Of a stretch of DNA of 64,000 nucleotides, positions 52,863 to 61,639 are shown piece after piece (within the stretch, counting starts at the first letter, position 1; every line of letters begins with the position of its first letter). The DNA is from an uncultured Bradyrhizobium sp. (GTDB taxonomy: Bacteria; Pseudomonadota; Alphaproteobacteria; Rhizobiales; Xanthobacteraceae): assembly GCF_947648125.1 (NCBI RefSeq), contig NZ_CANSMR010000003.1, positions 62,001 through 126,000 on the forward strand. The letters run 5' to 3'. The notes below the pieces were generated by a model, which saw nothing but the letters and a program-made list of their open reading frames with translations, had not been told where the DNA came from and did no database searches. The translations under genes and the position numbers were made by a program.

Positions 52863-52912
52863 ATATTTCGCATGCGAAATATCAAGATATTTCGCGCACG
52901 AAATATCTTGAT
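52863..52912. promoter_or_regulatory. tandem MarR operator palindromes
   Basis: The first is a perfect 20-bp palindrome at 52863-52882, with half-site ATATTTCGCA. The second has 14-bp perfect arms, 52881-52894 and 52899-52912, around CGCA, with half-site ATATTTCG. All four half-sites share ATTTCG. Together they span 50 bp directly upstream of the MarR gene. Confidence 0.82.
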
Positions 52913-53118
52913 AATTGACGCGTTCCGACGGGGCGAGCCTCGCCAATTGACTGGAATGAGCCCCCGCGACCCGTTCGATTGCGACTTTTTTGATCGCGTC
53001 GCCGGATCCCTGCACTGCGCTCCAGCAGAAAACCCTTGATCGACAACGATCAAACGGGAAATCTTGCATCCGGGGGCCGTGGTTTGCCATGCGGCTCCGG
53101 CGGCGCCACGGGAGTGTC

Positions 53119-54018
53119 ATGACGTCAGCGGCAAGTTCGGACAGGGAGCGCGTTGTCCGCCCAAAGCGGCTGCGCCATCTCAGCGAAGCCATGCGTTGTG
53201 AGACCGCGTTTCGCCTGATCCTCTCCGAATGCCTCGAGGAAGTCGCAACCAACCACGAGGCCCTGAGCTCCGGCAATCCGGCCGCGCTCCACCAGACCCG
53301 CATCGCATTGACGCGGCTGAAGGCGGCGATCGCCTTCTACGGCCCGATGGTGGCGGACACCGAGTGGACGCGACTGAAATCCGAGCTGAAATGGCTGAGC
53401 GCCCATCTCGGCGCAACGCGCGACCTCGACGTCGCGATCGAGAACAGCAAGGGCCTGCCCGAGGAGCGCATGCTCCAGACCGCGCGAACCGACGCGTTCG
53501 AGGCGCTCAGGGACGCGTTGCAAAGCGACCGTTACTGGCAATGGTTCGACGGCATGTGGGACTGGGTCGGCAGCGGCCCCTGGGCCACGCGGCAGGGCCC
53601 CCGCGCCGCGCAACGGCGGGCCGTGCCGGTCGCGGTGTTTCACGCGCGGCGGCTGGCGCGGTGGCATGGGAAACTGTGCCAGAAGAGCCGCGGGCTGCAG
53701 GGCATGGGCAAGAACAAGCGCCACCGCGTCCGGCTCGCCAGCAAGCGACTGCGCTACGCCATCGAGTTCTCGGAAGGCGGATTGCCCCCCGACGAATACG
53801 CGTCATGGCGGATCGTCCTGAAGCATCTGCGCAAGGGACAGCAGCTGCTCGGCGAATTGAACGATGACGAGGTCCGTCGCACGCTGCTTGAGAGTGCCGA
53901 TGCCCTCGCGCGACGCGACGACGAGCGCAAGGCCAAGCATCAGCGCGTGCATGAGCGCAAGCGCAAGAGCCAGTTGCTGCGCCGCGCCGCGGCGGTCTAT
54001 CGAAAAATTTCCGACTAA
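53119..54018 (+). CDS. CHAD-domain protein
   Basis: ATG 53119, with GGGAG six bases upstream, gives 299 residues; the frame is open to 52990. The CHAD helical-bundle pattern with conserved basic and His positions is seen (LHQTRIALTRLKAAIAFYGP, HLGATRDLDVAIE, KNKRHRVRLASKRLRYAIEFSEG). CHAD domains bind polyphosphate through their basic surface. This copy stands alone without a CYTH domain. It lies between the MarR operator and the XRE/hyf operon. Confidence 0.9.
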   Translation: MTSAASSDRERVVRPKRLRHLSEAMRCETAFRLILSECLEEVATNHEALSSGNPAALHQTRIALTRLKAAIAFYGPMVADTEWTRLKSELKWLSAHLGATRDLDVAIENSKGLPEERMLQTARTDAFEALRDALQSDRYWQWFDGMWDWVGSGPWATRQGPRAAQRRAVPVAVFHARRLARWHGKLCQKSRGLQGMGKNKRHRVRLASKRLRYAIEFSEGGLPPDEYASWRIVLKHLRKGQQLLGELNDDEVRRTLLESADALARRDDERKAKHQRVHERKRKSQLLRRAAAVYRKISD

Positions 54019-54075
54019 ATCGCGCCAGCGCGTCGGCGGCGGCGCGGATCCGACCCGCGTCGATGGTCGCGCAGA

Positions 54076-54098
54076 AAATGATGTATAAAACATCATTT
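54076..54098. promoter_or_regulatory. 9-bp inverted repeat upstream of the XRE/hyf operon
   Basis: AAATGATGT (54076-54084) and ACATCATTT (54090-54098) are perfect arms around ATAAA. The site is 79 bp before the XRE start and is AT-rich compared with its surroundings. It could be the operator of the XRE regulator. Confidence 0.5.
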
Positions 54099-54177
54099 AT
54101 TGGCCTTGTACCATCATTACTTGGTGTGCATAAATGACACTCAAATAGACTCGACTCTCAATCGACGGCATCAATCG

Positions 54178-54450
54178 ATGATCACCGCGGCGCAGCTCCG
54201 GGCTGCCAGAGCCTTGCTTGGCATCGACCAACGGCAGCTCGCCGAGCTGTCCGGACTTTCGGTGCCGACCATCCAGCGCATGGAGGCGAGCGAAGGCACC
54301 ATTCGCGGCAATGTCGACTCGCTTGTGAAATTGATCGACGCGCTCGGCACGGCCGGGGTCGAAGTCATCAACGAGGGTACCGTCAGCAACGGCGGCGGCC
54401 GCGGCGTGCGATTGAAGGCCGGATCCAGCTCGCCGAAGGTGCAGACATGA
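54178..54450 (+). CDS. XRE-family HTH regulator, first gene of the hyf-like operon
   Basis: ATG 54178 gives 90 residues with one HTH (ITAAQLRAARALLGIDQRQLAELSGLSVPTIQRMEASEG). The open frame runs back to 54100 but without a ribosome binding site. The stop TGA overlaps the ATG of the following HyfB gene. It is likely to be an autoregulator of the membrane-complex operon. Confidence 0.85.
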   Translation: MITAAQLRAARALLGIDQRQLAELSGLSVPTIQRMEASEGTIRGNVDSLVKLIDALGTAGVEVINEGTVSNGGGRGVRLKAGSSSPKVQT

Positions 54451-56462
54451 TCCCGGCGGTCACTCAGCAGGTCTGGTGTGTTGCCGCACTGCTGGGAACG
54501 ACCGCTCTCGCGATCGCAACGAGCCGATCGCGCCGATCGACAGTCATTGTCTACGGCGCGACCTTTGCGATTTCGTTGGTCGCATTGGCCGGAGCCCTGT
54601 TCGCGCTCATCTCCCACACCAGCGCGACCACACTGACGTTACCGGTCGGCTTGCCGTGGCTGGGATCGCATTTCCGCCTCGACGCGCTCGCCGCATTCTT
54701 TCTCGCCGTGGTCAATCTCGGCGGTGCGGCCGCAAGTCTTTATGGCCTCGGCTATGGCAATCACGAGTCCGCGCCTCAGCGCATCCTGCCCTTCTTTCCG
54801 GCGTTCCTGGCCGGGATGAATCTCGTCGTGCTGGCCGACGATGCGTTCACCTATCTCTTGTGCTGGGAATTCATGTCGCTCGCGTCCTGGGCGCTCGTCA
54901 TGTCGCATCACCGTGAGGCAGACAACGCGCGCGCGGGCTACGTCTATCTCTTGATGGCAAGCTTCGGGACGCTGGCTCTGTTGCTCGCTTTCGGCCTGCT
55001 GGCGGGAGCGGGCGGCAGCTACAGTTTTGCGGCCATCCGCGGCGCCCAGCACACCCCGCGCGAGGCCGCACTGGTGCTTGCGCTGATGCTGCTCGGCGCC
55101 GGATCGAAAGCCGGCCTGGTTCCGCTGCACGTATGGCTGCCGCTGGCCCATCCCGCCGCACCGAGCCATGTCTCGGCCCTGATGAGCGGAGTGATGACGA
55201 AGGTCGCGATCTACGGATTCATCCGCGTCGTGTTCGATCTGCTCGGGCCGCCAAGCTGGTCGGCCGGTGTCGTCGTGCTCATCCTCGGCGGCGCGACTGC
55301 CGTCATGGGGATCCTCTATGCACTGATGGAGAAGGATCTCAAGCGCCTGCTGGCCTACAGCACGATCGAGAACATCGGCGTTGTCTTCGCAAGTCTCGGC
55401 CTGGCGTTGGCATTTCAGGCGAACGGCCTCGGCCTGGCAGCAGCCCTCGCCTTCACGGCGGCATTGTTCCATGTCCTCAACCATTCGTTCTTCAAGAGCC
55501 TGCTGTTCTTCGGCGCCGGCGCCGTGCTGACGTCGACCGGCGAACGCGACATGGAGAAGCTGGGCGGCCTGATTCACCGCATGCCGCTCACCAGCTTCGT
55601 CTTTCTCGTCGGCTGCGTTGCGATCTCGGCGCTTCCGCCGTTCAACGGGTTCGTCTCCGAATGGCTGATGTTTCAAGCCGTCCTGCAGAGCCCCGATCTG
55701 CCGCAATGGCTACTGAAGATCATGGTGCCCGCGGTCGGCGCATTGCTGGCGCTGGCGGCGGCGCTCGCGGCCGCGTGCTTCGTCAAGGCCTTCGGAATCA
55801 CGTTTCTCGGCCGCGCGCGGAGCCGGGCCGCGGAAGCCGCCGGCGAGGTCGATCGCTATTCGCTTGCCGCGATGTTCAGCCTCGCCGTGCTCTGCTTCCT
55901 CTCCGGCGTTCTGCCGGGCGTTGTGATCGACGCGCTCTCGCCGGTCGCGATGGCCATTATCGGCCACCAGATGCCGCTCCAGGCGAACGACCCCTGGTTC
56001 TCGATCGTGCCGATCGAGGAGAGCCGCAGTTCCTACAACGGATTGCTCGTCTTTGTTTTCATCACGGCCGCGGCGTCGCTTGCGGTGTATTTCATCCATC
56101 GCTTTGCCTCGCGCGCGATCCGGCGCGGACCGGCCTGGGGTTGTGGCTTCACCGATCCGACACCGGCCGCACAGTATTCGGGAGCGAGCTTCGTCCAACC
56201 GATCCGCCGCGTGTTCGGCACCCTGGTTTTCCAGGCCCGCGAGCATGTCGACATGCCTTCGCCGGGCGAACTGCGGCCGGCCCGCTTCAGGGTCGATATG
56301 CACGATCTGGTCTGGGAGCGGCTGTATACGCCAGTGACTGAAGTCGTCTGGTTTTTCGCCGATCGGCTGAACCAGCTCCAGTTCCTGACCATCCGCCGCT
56401 ACCTCAGTTTGGTCTTCGTAACCCTCATCACATTGCTGCTGGTCGTCGCGATATGGTCGTGA
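54447..56462 (+). CDS. hyfB: hydrogenase-4-like complex subunit B (antiporter-like)
   Basis: The 671-residue protein has the NuoL/Mrp antiporter pattern, with about 16 hydrophobic helices and motifs GAGSKAGLVPLHVWLPLAHPAAPSHVSALMSGVMTKVAIYG and LMEKDLKRLLAYSTIENIGVVF. The length is that of E. coli HyfB (672). The conserved Lys and His residues of proton-pumping helices are in these segments. It forms a proton or sodium channel in the inner membrane. It overlaps the XRE gene and the HyfC gene. Confidence 0.94.
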   Translation: MIPAVTQQVWCVAALLGTTALAIATSRSRRSTVIVYGATFAISLVALAGALFALISHTSATTLTLPVGLPWLGSHFRLDALAAFFLAVVNLGGAAASLYGLGYGNHESAPQRILPFFPAFLAGMNLVVLADDAFTYLLCWEFMSLASWALVMSHHREADNARAGYVYLLMASFGTLALLLAFGLLAGAGGSYSFAAIRGAQHTPREAALVLALMLLGAGSKAGLVPLHVWLPLAHPAAPSHVSALMSGVMTKVAIYGFIRVVFDLLGPPSWSAGVVVLILGGATAVMGILYALMEKDLKRLLAYSTIENIGVVFASLGLALAFQANGLGLAAALAFTAALFHVLNHSFFKSLLFFGAGAVLTSTGERDMEKLGGLIHRMPLTSFVFLVGCVAISALPPFNGFVSEWLMFQAVLQSPDLPQWLLKIMVPAVGALLALAAALAAACFVKAFGITFLGRARSRAAEAAGEVDRYSLAAMFSLAVLCFLSGVLPGVVIDALSPVAMAIIGHQMPLQANDPWFSIVPIEESRSSYNGLLVFVFITAAASLAVYFIHRFASRAIRRGPAWGCGFTDPTPAAQYSGASFVQPIRRVFGTLVFQAREHVDMPSPGELRPARFRVDMHDLVWERLYTPVTEVVWFFADRLNQLQFLTIRRYLSLVFVTLITLLLVVAIWS

Positions 56463-57409
56463 TCTCGGACATCCTCGTTCAGTTGGGCCAGATGACGCTC
56501 GTGCTGTTGCTCGCGCCGCTCCTGACCGGCGTCGTACGCAAGGTCAAGGCCCGCCTGTTGCGCCGGAGGGGACCGTCGGTCTTCCAGCCCTATCGCGACC
56601 TGCTGCGGCTGCTACGCAAGGAGGTCGTGCTCGCCGAAAACGCGTCCTGGCTGTTCCGCGTCACACCCTATGTGACGTTCGCGGCGATCTGGGTCGCTGC
56701 GGCGCTGGTCCCGACATTTGCAACCGGCCTGGAGTTCAACTGGAGCGCCGACCTGATCGCGATCGTCGCCCTGCTCGGCAGCGCGCGCTTCTTCCTCGCA
56801 CTTGCCGGCATGGATGTCGGCACCAGCTTTGGCGGCATCGGCTCCAGCCGCGAGGTGATGATCGCTGCACTGGCCGAGCCAGCCATGTTGTTGATGGTGT
56901 TCTGCGTCGCGCTGATTGCCGGCTCGACCCAGCTGTCGACGGTCGCGACCTTCATGGCGTCGTCCGAAGTGGGACTCCGCGTCTCGCTCGGCATGGCGAT
57001 GATCGCCCTCATCATGGTGGCGCTTGCCGAAAACGCGCGCATCCCGGTCGACAACCCGGCGACCCATCTGGAGCTGACCATGGTGCACGAGGCGATGATC
57101 CTCGAGTATTCCGGGCGTCACCTCGCCATGATCGAGTTCGGCGCCTTTCTCAAGCTGCTGCTCTACATCTCCCTGATCATCTGCGTGTTCTTCCCCTGGC
57201 AGATCACCACGGAAGGCGCAGGTCCGCTGTCCTACCTGGTGAGCGTCGCCGCCTACATCGTCAAGCTTACGATCGCAAGCTTGCTCCTTGCCGTGTTCGA
57301 GACCGCGACGGCGAAGGTGCGGGTTTTCCGTGTCCCCGAGTTCCTCGGCGCCGCGCTCATGCTCGGGCTGCTCGGCACGCTGCTTCGGTTCGTGTCACGG
57401 GGCTTCTGA
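56453..57409 (+). CDS. hyfC: hydrogenase-4-like complex subunit C (NuoH-like)
   Basis: The 318-residue protein matches HyfC/HycD, the NuoH-type anchor: LLRRRGPSVFQPYRDLLRLLRKEVVLAENASW near residue 35 and AENARIPVDNPATHLELTMVHEAMILEYSG near 195. It links the antiporter arm to the peripheral hydrogenase-like arm. It overlaps hyfB by 10 bp and hyfE by 1 bp. Confidence 0.94.
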   Translation: MVVISDILVQLGQMTLVLLLAPLLTGVVRKVKARLLRRRGPSVFQPYRDLLRLLRKEVVLAENASWLFRVTPYVTFAAIWVAAALVPTFATGLEFNWSADLIAIVALLGSARFFLALAGMDVGTSFGGIGSSREVMIAALAEPAMLLMVFCVALIAGSTQLSTVATFMASSEVGLRVSLGMAMIALIMVALAENARIPVDNPATHLELTMVHEAMILEYSGRHLAMIEFGAFLKLLLYISLIICVFFPWQITTEGAGPLSYLVSVAAYIVKLTIASLLLAVFETATAKVRVFRVPEFLGAALMLGLLGTLLRFVSRGF

Positions 57410-58071
57410 TGCACAACCTCGCCTTCGACATCGCCCATCTGCTCGCCGGCGGCCTCGTGCTGATCAGCTTCATGATGCTGTACCAGGACCGCCTGTATGC
57501 GCTGCTGAACATCTTCGCGCTTCATGCAGTGGTGCTCGCGGCTTCCGTCGCCTGGCAGGCATTCGTCCAGAACGCGCCGCATCTTTACGTGACGGCGGTG
57601 ATCGCGCTGGTCTTCAAGGCGACCATCATCCCGGTGGCGCTGCACCGGATCGTCAAGCAGCTCGGCATTCATCGCGATATCGAGACCTCGGTAGGTATCG
57701 GCCTGACCATGCTGGCGGGCATGGGGCTCGTCGCCCTCTCCATGATGGTGATGCTGCGCGTGACCGGCGCCGCCGATCCGCTGGCGCGGGAAGACCTCGC
57801 CTTCGCGCTGTCGGTGGTGCTGCTGGGATTGCTCGTCATGGTGACGCGGCGCAACGCCGTCAGCCAGGTCGTCGGCTTCATGTCGCTGGAGAACGGCCTG
57901 GTGCTGGCCGCGACCGGCGCCAAGGGCATGCCGCTCGTGGTGGAGATCAGCGTTGCGTTCTCGATCCTGATCGCATTCATCGTCATCGGCGTGTTCCTGT
58001 TCCGGATCCGGGAGCGGTTCGACACCGTCGACGTCGGCGCGCTCGATGAATTCAGGGGAGAGCGTCGATGA
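57409..58071 (+). CDS. hyfE: hydrogenase-4-like complex subunit E (NuoK-like)
   Basis: The 220-residue membrane protein has about six helices and a NuoK-like tail (GLLVMVTRRNAVSQVVGFMSLENGLVLAA). The length is close to E. coli HyfE (216). Start and stop overlap the flanking hyf genes by 1 and 4 bp. Confidence 0.92.
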   Translation: MHNLAFDIAHLLAGGLVLISFMMLYQDRLYALLNIFALHAVVLAASVAWQAFVQNAPHLYVTAVIALVFKATIIPVALHRIVKQLGIHRDIETSVGIGLTMLAGMGLVALSMMVMLRVTGAADPLAREDLAFALSVVLLGLLVMVTRRNAVSQVVGFMSLENGLVLAATGAKGMPLVVEISVAFSILIAFIVIGVFLFRIRERFDTVDVGALDEFRGERR

Positions 58072-59516
58072 CTGCGGCGTCGGATGCCGTCGCCTGGGTT
58101 CTGCTGATACCGATCTGTGCCGCGGCGGTGCTTGCGGTGCTGCCCGGCTACCGGCTGACCGCGGGGATCAATATCCTGGCCAGTCTCGGCACCTTGCTGG
58201 CCGCGCTTTCGCTGCTCGTCATCGAGCGCCCGCAGCCTGGCCAATACCTGCTGATCGACGATCTCAACATCGTCTTCATCGTGCTCAACACCTTCGTGGG
58301 ATTCACGACCAGCGTGTTCAGCGCGAGCTATATCGCCCACGAACTCGAAACCGGACGGCTGACGCCGGGCTATCTGCGATTCTACCATGCCATGTATCAG
58401 GTCATGATGTTCGGCATGAACCTCGCATTCGTGTCGAACAATATCGGCCTGATGTGGGTCGCGGTCGAGATCGCCACGCTGACCACCGTCCTGATGGTCG
58501 GCATCTACCGAACCCATGCGGCGCTGGAAGCAGCCTGGAAGTATTTCATCCTCGGCAGCGTCGGCATCGCGCTCGCGCTGTTCGGCACGATCCTGGTGTA
58601 CATGGCCGCGCTGCCGATCATCGGCGAGGGCCAGGACGCCATGGTCTGGACGGTGTTGATCAGCCGCGCCGCAACCTTCGATCCGGCACTGCTCAACGTC
58701 GCCTTCATCTTCCTGCTGCTCGGATACGGCACCAAGGTTGGCCTGGCGCCACTGCACGCCTGGCTTCCGGATGCGCACGCAGAAGGCCCGACGCCGATCT
58801 CCGCCGTGCTGTCCGGCCTGCTGCTCAACGTCGCGCTCTATGCGGTGCTTCGTTTCAAGATCCTGCTCGCCGCCAATCCTGACGCGATATCGCCGGGCCC
58901 GCTGATGGTGACGATGGGACTGACCTCGCTCCTGTTCGCGGCCTTCATGCTTTACCGCCGCCGCGACATCAAACGGCTGTTTGCCTATTCCTCGATCGAG
59001 CACATGGGCATCATCGTGTTTGCGTTCGGTATGGGCGGGCCGCTCGCCAACTTTGCCGGCCTGCTGCACATGGTGATGCACAGCCTCACCAAATCGGGAA
59101 TCTTCTACGCGGTCGGCCACATCGCGCAGGTCAAAGGCACGCAGCGGATCGCCAACATTCGCGGCCTGACTGAGACCCATCCAGCGCTCGGCTGGAGCCT
59201 CGTGATCGGCGTGGTCGCGATCGCCGGCCTGCCGCCGCTCGGCATCTTCATGAGCGAATTTCTGATCGTCAGCTCCACCTTTGCGCGCCAGCCGCTGCTC
59301 GCCATCCCGCTGGTCTTCGGCCTGCTGCTCGCCTTCGGCGCGCTGATCCTGCGCCTGACCAGCCTTGCTTTCGGCGAGCCGCGCGGCAATGTCGCACCGG
59401 CGGATGCGTCCTACTTGCCGATGTTCGCGCATTTCGCGCTGGTGCTGACTGCGGGCATCTACCTTCCGGGACCGCTGGTCGTCTGGTTCCAGCACGTCGC
59501 CAACCTTCTGGGGTAG
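58068..59516 (+). CDS. hyfF: hydrogenase-4-like complex subunit F (antiporter-like)
   Basis: The 482-residue protein is a second antiporter-like subunit: YGTKVGLAPLHAWLPDAHAEGPTPISAVLSGLLLNVALYAVLRF and RRRDIKRLFAYSSIEHMGIIVFAFGMGGP. It is slightly shorter than E. coli HyfF (526). No HyfD lies between it and HyfE. Hyf complexes normally carry B, D and F antiporter subunits; here D is missing. Confidence 0.93.
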   Translation: MTAASDAVAWVLLIPICAAAVLAVLPGYRLTAGINILASLGTLLAALSLLVIERPQPGQYLLIDDLNIVFIVLNTFVGFTTSVFSASYIAHELETGRLTPGYLRFYHAMYQVMMFGMNLAFVSNNIGLMWVAVEIATLTTVLMVGIYRTHAALEAAWKYFILGSVGIALALFGTILVYMAALPIIGEGQDAMVWTVLISRAATFDPALLNVAFIFLLLGYGTKVGLAPLHAWLPDAHAEGPTPISAVLSGLLLNVALYAVLRFKILLAANPDAISPGPLMVTMGLTSLLFAAFMLYRRRDIKRLFAYSSIEHMGIIVFAFGMGGPLANFAGLLHMVMHSLTKSGIFYAVGHIAQVKGTQRIANIRGLTETHPALGWSLVIGVVAIAGLPPLGIFMSEFLIVSSTFARQPLLAIPLVFGLLLAFGALILRLTSLAFGEPRGNVAPADASYLPMFAHFALVLTAGIYLPGPLVVWFQHVANLLG

Positions 59517-59532
59517 CGAGGGAGAACGGGAC

Positions 59533-61044
59533 ATGCCGACGTTGATCGATCTGATCCAGGCAGGCCGCGCTGTCCAACGGCACCATCCATGGCCGCGCGC
59601 GGTGGTGGATGGCGATGCCTGGCGCTCCGCCGCTGGTGCCCTCGCCGATGGCGGCTTGAGCCTGCTCGGGCTATGGGGCGAACCATCATGCGTGCATATG
59701 GCCATCCTCGACGACCGCACCTCCAACATCGGCGTGATCAGCCTGGATTGTCCCGATCGCCGATTCCCGTCGGTCGCGGCCTATCATCCTCCGGCGCTTC
59801 GATTGGAGCGCACCACCCACGACCTGTTCGGGCTTCAGGCCGCCGGCACGCCGGACCCCCGCCCCTGGCTCGATCACGGCCGATGGCAAATGCGTTTCCC
59901 GCTGGGTGAGCGTCTTGATGCATCGCCAGATCCGGCGCTGTATCAATTCCTTCCGGCCGAAGGCGACGGCCTGCATCAGATCGCGGTCGGCCCCGTGCAT
60001 GCCGGCATCATCGAGCCCGGACACTTCCGCTTTACGGCGAACGGCGAGACCGTGGTCCGCCTGGAGCAACGGCTCGGCTACACCCATAAGGGCGTCGAAG
60101 GATTGATGACGGGGAGCACCATCGAGCAGGCCGCGCGGCTCGCCGGCCGGGTCTCCGGCGACAGCACGGTCGCCTATGGGCTGGCCTTCGCGCAAGCCGT
60201 CGAGGCCGCGCAGCAGATTGCGGTGCCGCCCCGCGCGCTCTTGCTGCGCGCGCTGATGGCCGAGCTCGAGCGCCTGGCCAATCACCTCGGTGACATCGGT
60301 GCGATCTGCAATGATGCATCATTTGCGCTGATGCAGGCGCATTGCGCCGTGCTGCGCGAATGCGTGCTGCGCGCGGCCGACGCTGCATTCGGCCACCGCC
60401 TGATGCGCGACCTTGTCGTTCCCGGCGGCGTCGCGCGCGACATCGCCAGCGATGGACCCAATGCCATCCGGGCTGCGCTCGACCAGATTCGCCAGCATTT
60501 CCCCGCGCTGGTCGAACTCTATGACAACACCGCCTCGTTGCAGGATCGTACCGTCAGCACCGGCATCGTGACCCCGGCGCTCGCCCGGCAGTTCGCCGCC
60601 GGTGGCTATGTCGGGCGTGCGAGCGGCCGCGACCATGACGCCCGACGCCGGCCCGGCTATCTCCCCTATGATGGCCTGCATTTCGAAGTCCCCGTTCTCA
60701 GCGACGGCGACGTCAACGCCCGGGTCTGGATCCGGGTCCGCGAGGTTGAGCAGAGCCTTGCGCTGGCGTACCAGATCCTCGCCGGCCTCGAGGCCGGCCC
60801 GGTCAGGGTGTCGCTGCAAGCTGCGACGGAACCGTGCGAAGGCATGGCGCTCGTCGAGGGTTTCCGCGGCGACATCCTGGCCTGGCTGCGCCTGAGCGGC
60901 GACCGGATCGAGCGATGTCATCTGCGCGATCCGTCGTGGTTTCAGTGGCCCCTGCTCGAGGCCGCCATCGAAGGCAACATCGTGGCCGACTTTCCACTCT
61001 GCAACAAGTCATTCAACTGCTCCTATTCAGGGCAGGACCTCTGA
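59533..61044 (+). CDS. hyfG: hydrogenase-4-like large subunit lacking NiFe ligands (HyfG-like)
   Basis: The 503-residue protein fuses a NuoC-like N-terminal domain (about 1-125, ending LERTTHDLFGLQAAGTPDPRPW) to a NuoD/HycE-like domain (GHFRFTANGETVVRLEQRLGYTHKGVEGLM). True HycE/HyfG bind NiFe through CxxC motifs near the middle and C-terminus. Here the first region reads LAGRVSGDSTVAY with no cysteine, and the end is PLCNKSFNCSYSG without a CxxC. It therefore should not be a hydrogenase but an Ehr-type subunit. It starts 16 bp after hyfF behind GAGGGAGA. Confidence 0.92.
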   Translation: MPTLIDLIQAGRAVQRHHPWPRAVVDGDAWRSAAGALADGGLSLLGLWGEPSCVHMAILDDRTSNIGVISLDCPDRRFPSVAAYHPPALRLERTTHDLFGLQAAGTPDPRPWLDHGRWQMRFPLGERLDASPDPALYQFLPAEGDGLHQIAVGPVHAGIIEPGHFRFTANGETVVRLEQRLGYTHKGVEGLMTGSTIEQAARLAGRVSGDSTVAYGLAFAQAVEAAQQIAVPPRALLLRALMAELERLANHLGDIGAICNDASFALMQAHCAVLRECVLRAADAAFGHRLMRDLVVPGGVARDIASDGPNAIRAALDQIRQHFPALVELYDNTASLQDRTVSTGIVTPALARQFAAGGYVGRASGRDHDARRRPGYLPYDGLHFEVPVLSDGDVNARVWIRVREVEQSLALAYQILAGLEAGPVRVSLQAATEPCEGMALVEGFRGDILAWLRLSGDRIERCHLRDPSWFQWPLLEAAIEGNIVADFPLCNKSFNCSYSGQDL

Positions 61045-61056
61045 GGACTGGAAGCG

Positions 61057-61590
61057 ATGCGCAAACTGCTATTCCAGAGCCTGTTTCGCCAACCATTGAC
61101 CGAGCAAGCGCCGCGGCCGGACGATGCTGCGCTTGCGGAGCTCGCGGCCATGGTCGGCCACACCGCAAGACGACGCCTCGGCCGCAGCCTCTCGATCCGC
61201 GAGGTCGATGCAGGCTCGTGCAACGGATGCGAGCTGGAAATTCACGCATTGAGCAATGCGTATTACGACGTCGAACGGTTCGGAATCCGATTCGTCGCCT
61301 CGCCGCGTCACGCCGATGTCCTGCTCGTCACAGGTCCGGTCACGCAGAACATGCGCGAGGCGCTGGAGCGCACATACCGCGCGACCCCCGATCCCAAATG
61401 GGTCGTCGCTGTGGGCGATTGCGCCAGGGATGGCGGATGCTTTGCCGGCAGCTATGCGGTGGTTGGCGGGGTCTCGGCGGTTGTCCCCGTCGATCTCCAT
61501 ATTCCGGGTTGCCCTCCTTCGCCGATGGCCATTCTGCGTGGCCTCGTCACCCTACTCGAGGCGGTAGACTCCGACGTCGCGGCAAGGTGA
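61057..61590 (+). CDS. hyfI: hydrogenase-4-like small subunit, 4Fe-4S (HyfI/HycG/NuoB-like)
   Basis: The 177-residue protein has the N2-type 4Fe-4S cluster cysteines: SCNGCELE near residues 52-59, GDCARDGGCF near 124-133 and IPGCPPSPM near 150. It would pass electrons to or from the HyfG-like subunit. No ferredoxin-type HyfA/HyfH gene follows, so the electron partner is unknown. It is the last gene of the operon; a convergent LacI gene begins 49 bp later. Confidence 0.93.
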   Translation: MRKLLFQSLFRQPLTEQAPRPDDAALAELAAMVGHTARRRLGRSLSIREVDAGSCNGCELEIHALSNAYYDVERFGIRFVASPRHADVLLVTGPVTQNMREALERTYRATPDPKWVVAVGDCARDGGCFAGSYAVVGGVSAVVPVDLHIPGCPPSPMAILRGLVTLLEAVDSDVAAR

Positions 61591-61639
61591 GAGCAGAGAC
61601 GCGTTAGCGACCTGCGCCCGCCTGTGGCGGCGGCGATCG

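Noticed and set aside
52863-52912. Palindromes as a recombination (dif or attachment) site
   Set aside because: No integrase or mobile gene is near, and the position directly before a MarR gene fits an operator better.
57669-59729. 686-codon minus-strand frame opposite hyfE/hyfF
   Set aside because: It is an antisense shadow of two well-defined membrane subunits; it is extremely rich in Arg, Gln, Asp and His.
59533-61590. A genuine NiFe hydrogenase-4 producing or consuming hydrogen
   Set aside because: The large subunit lacks the CxxC pairs needed for the NiFe site and no maturation genes are present.
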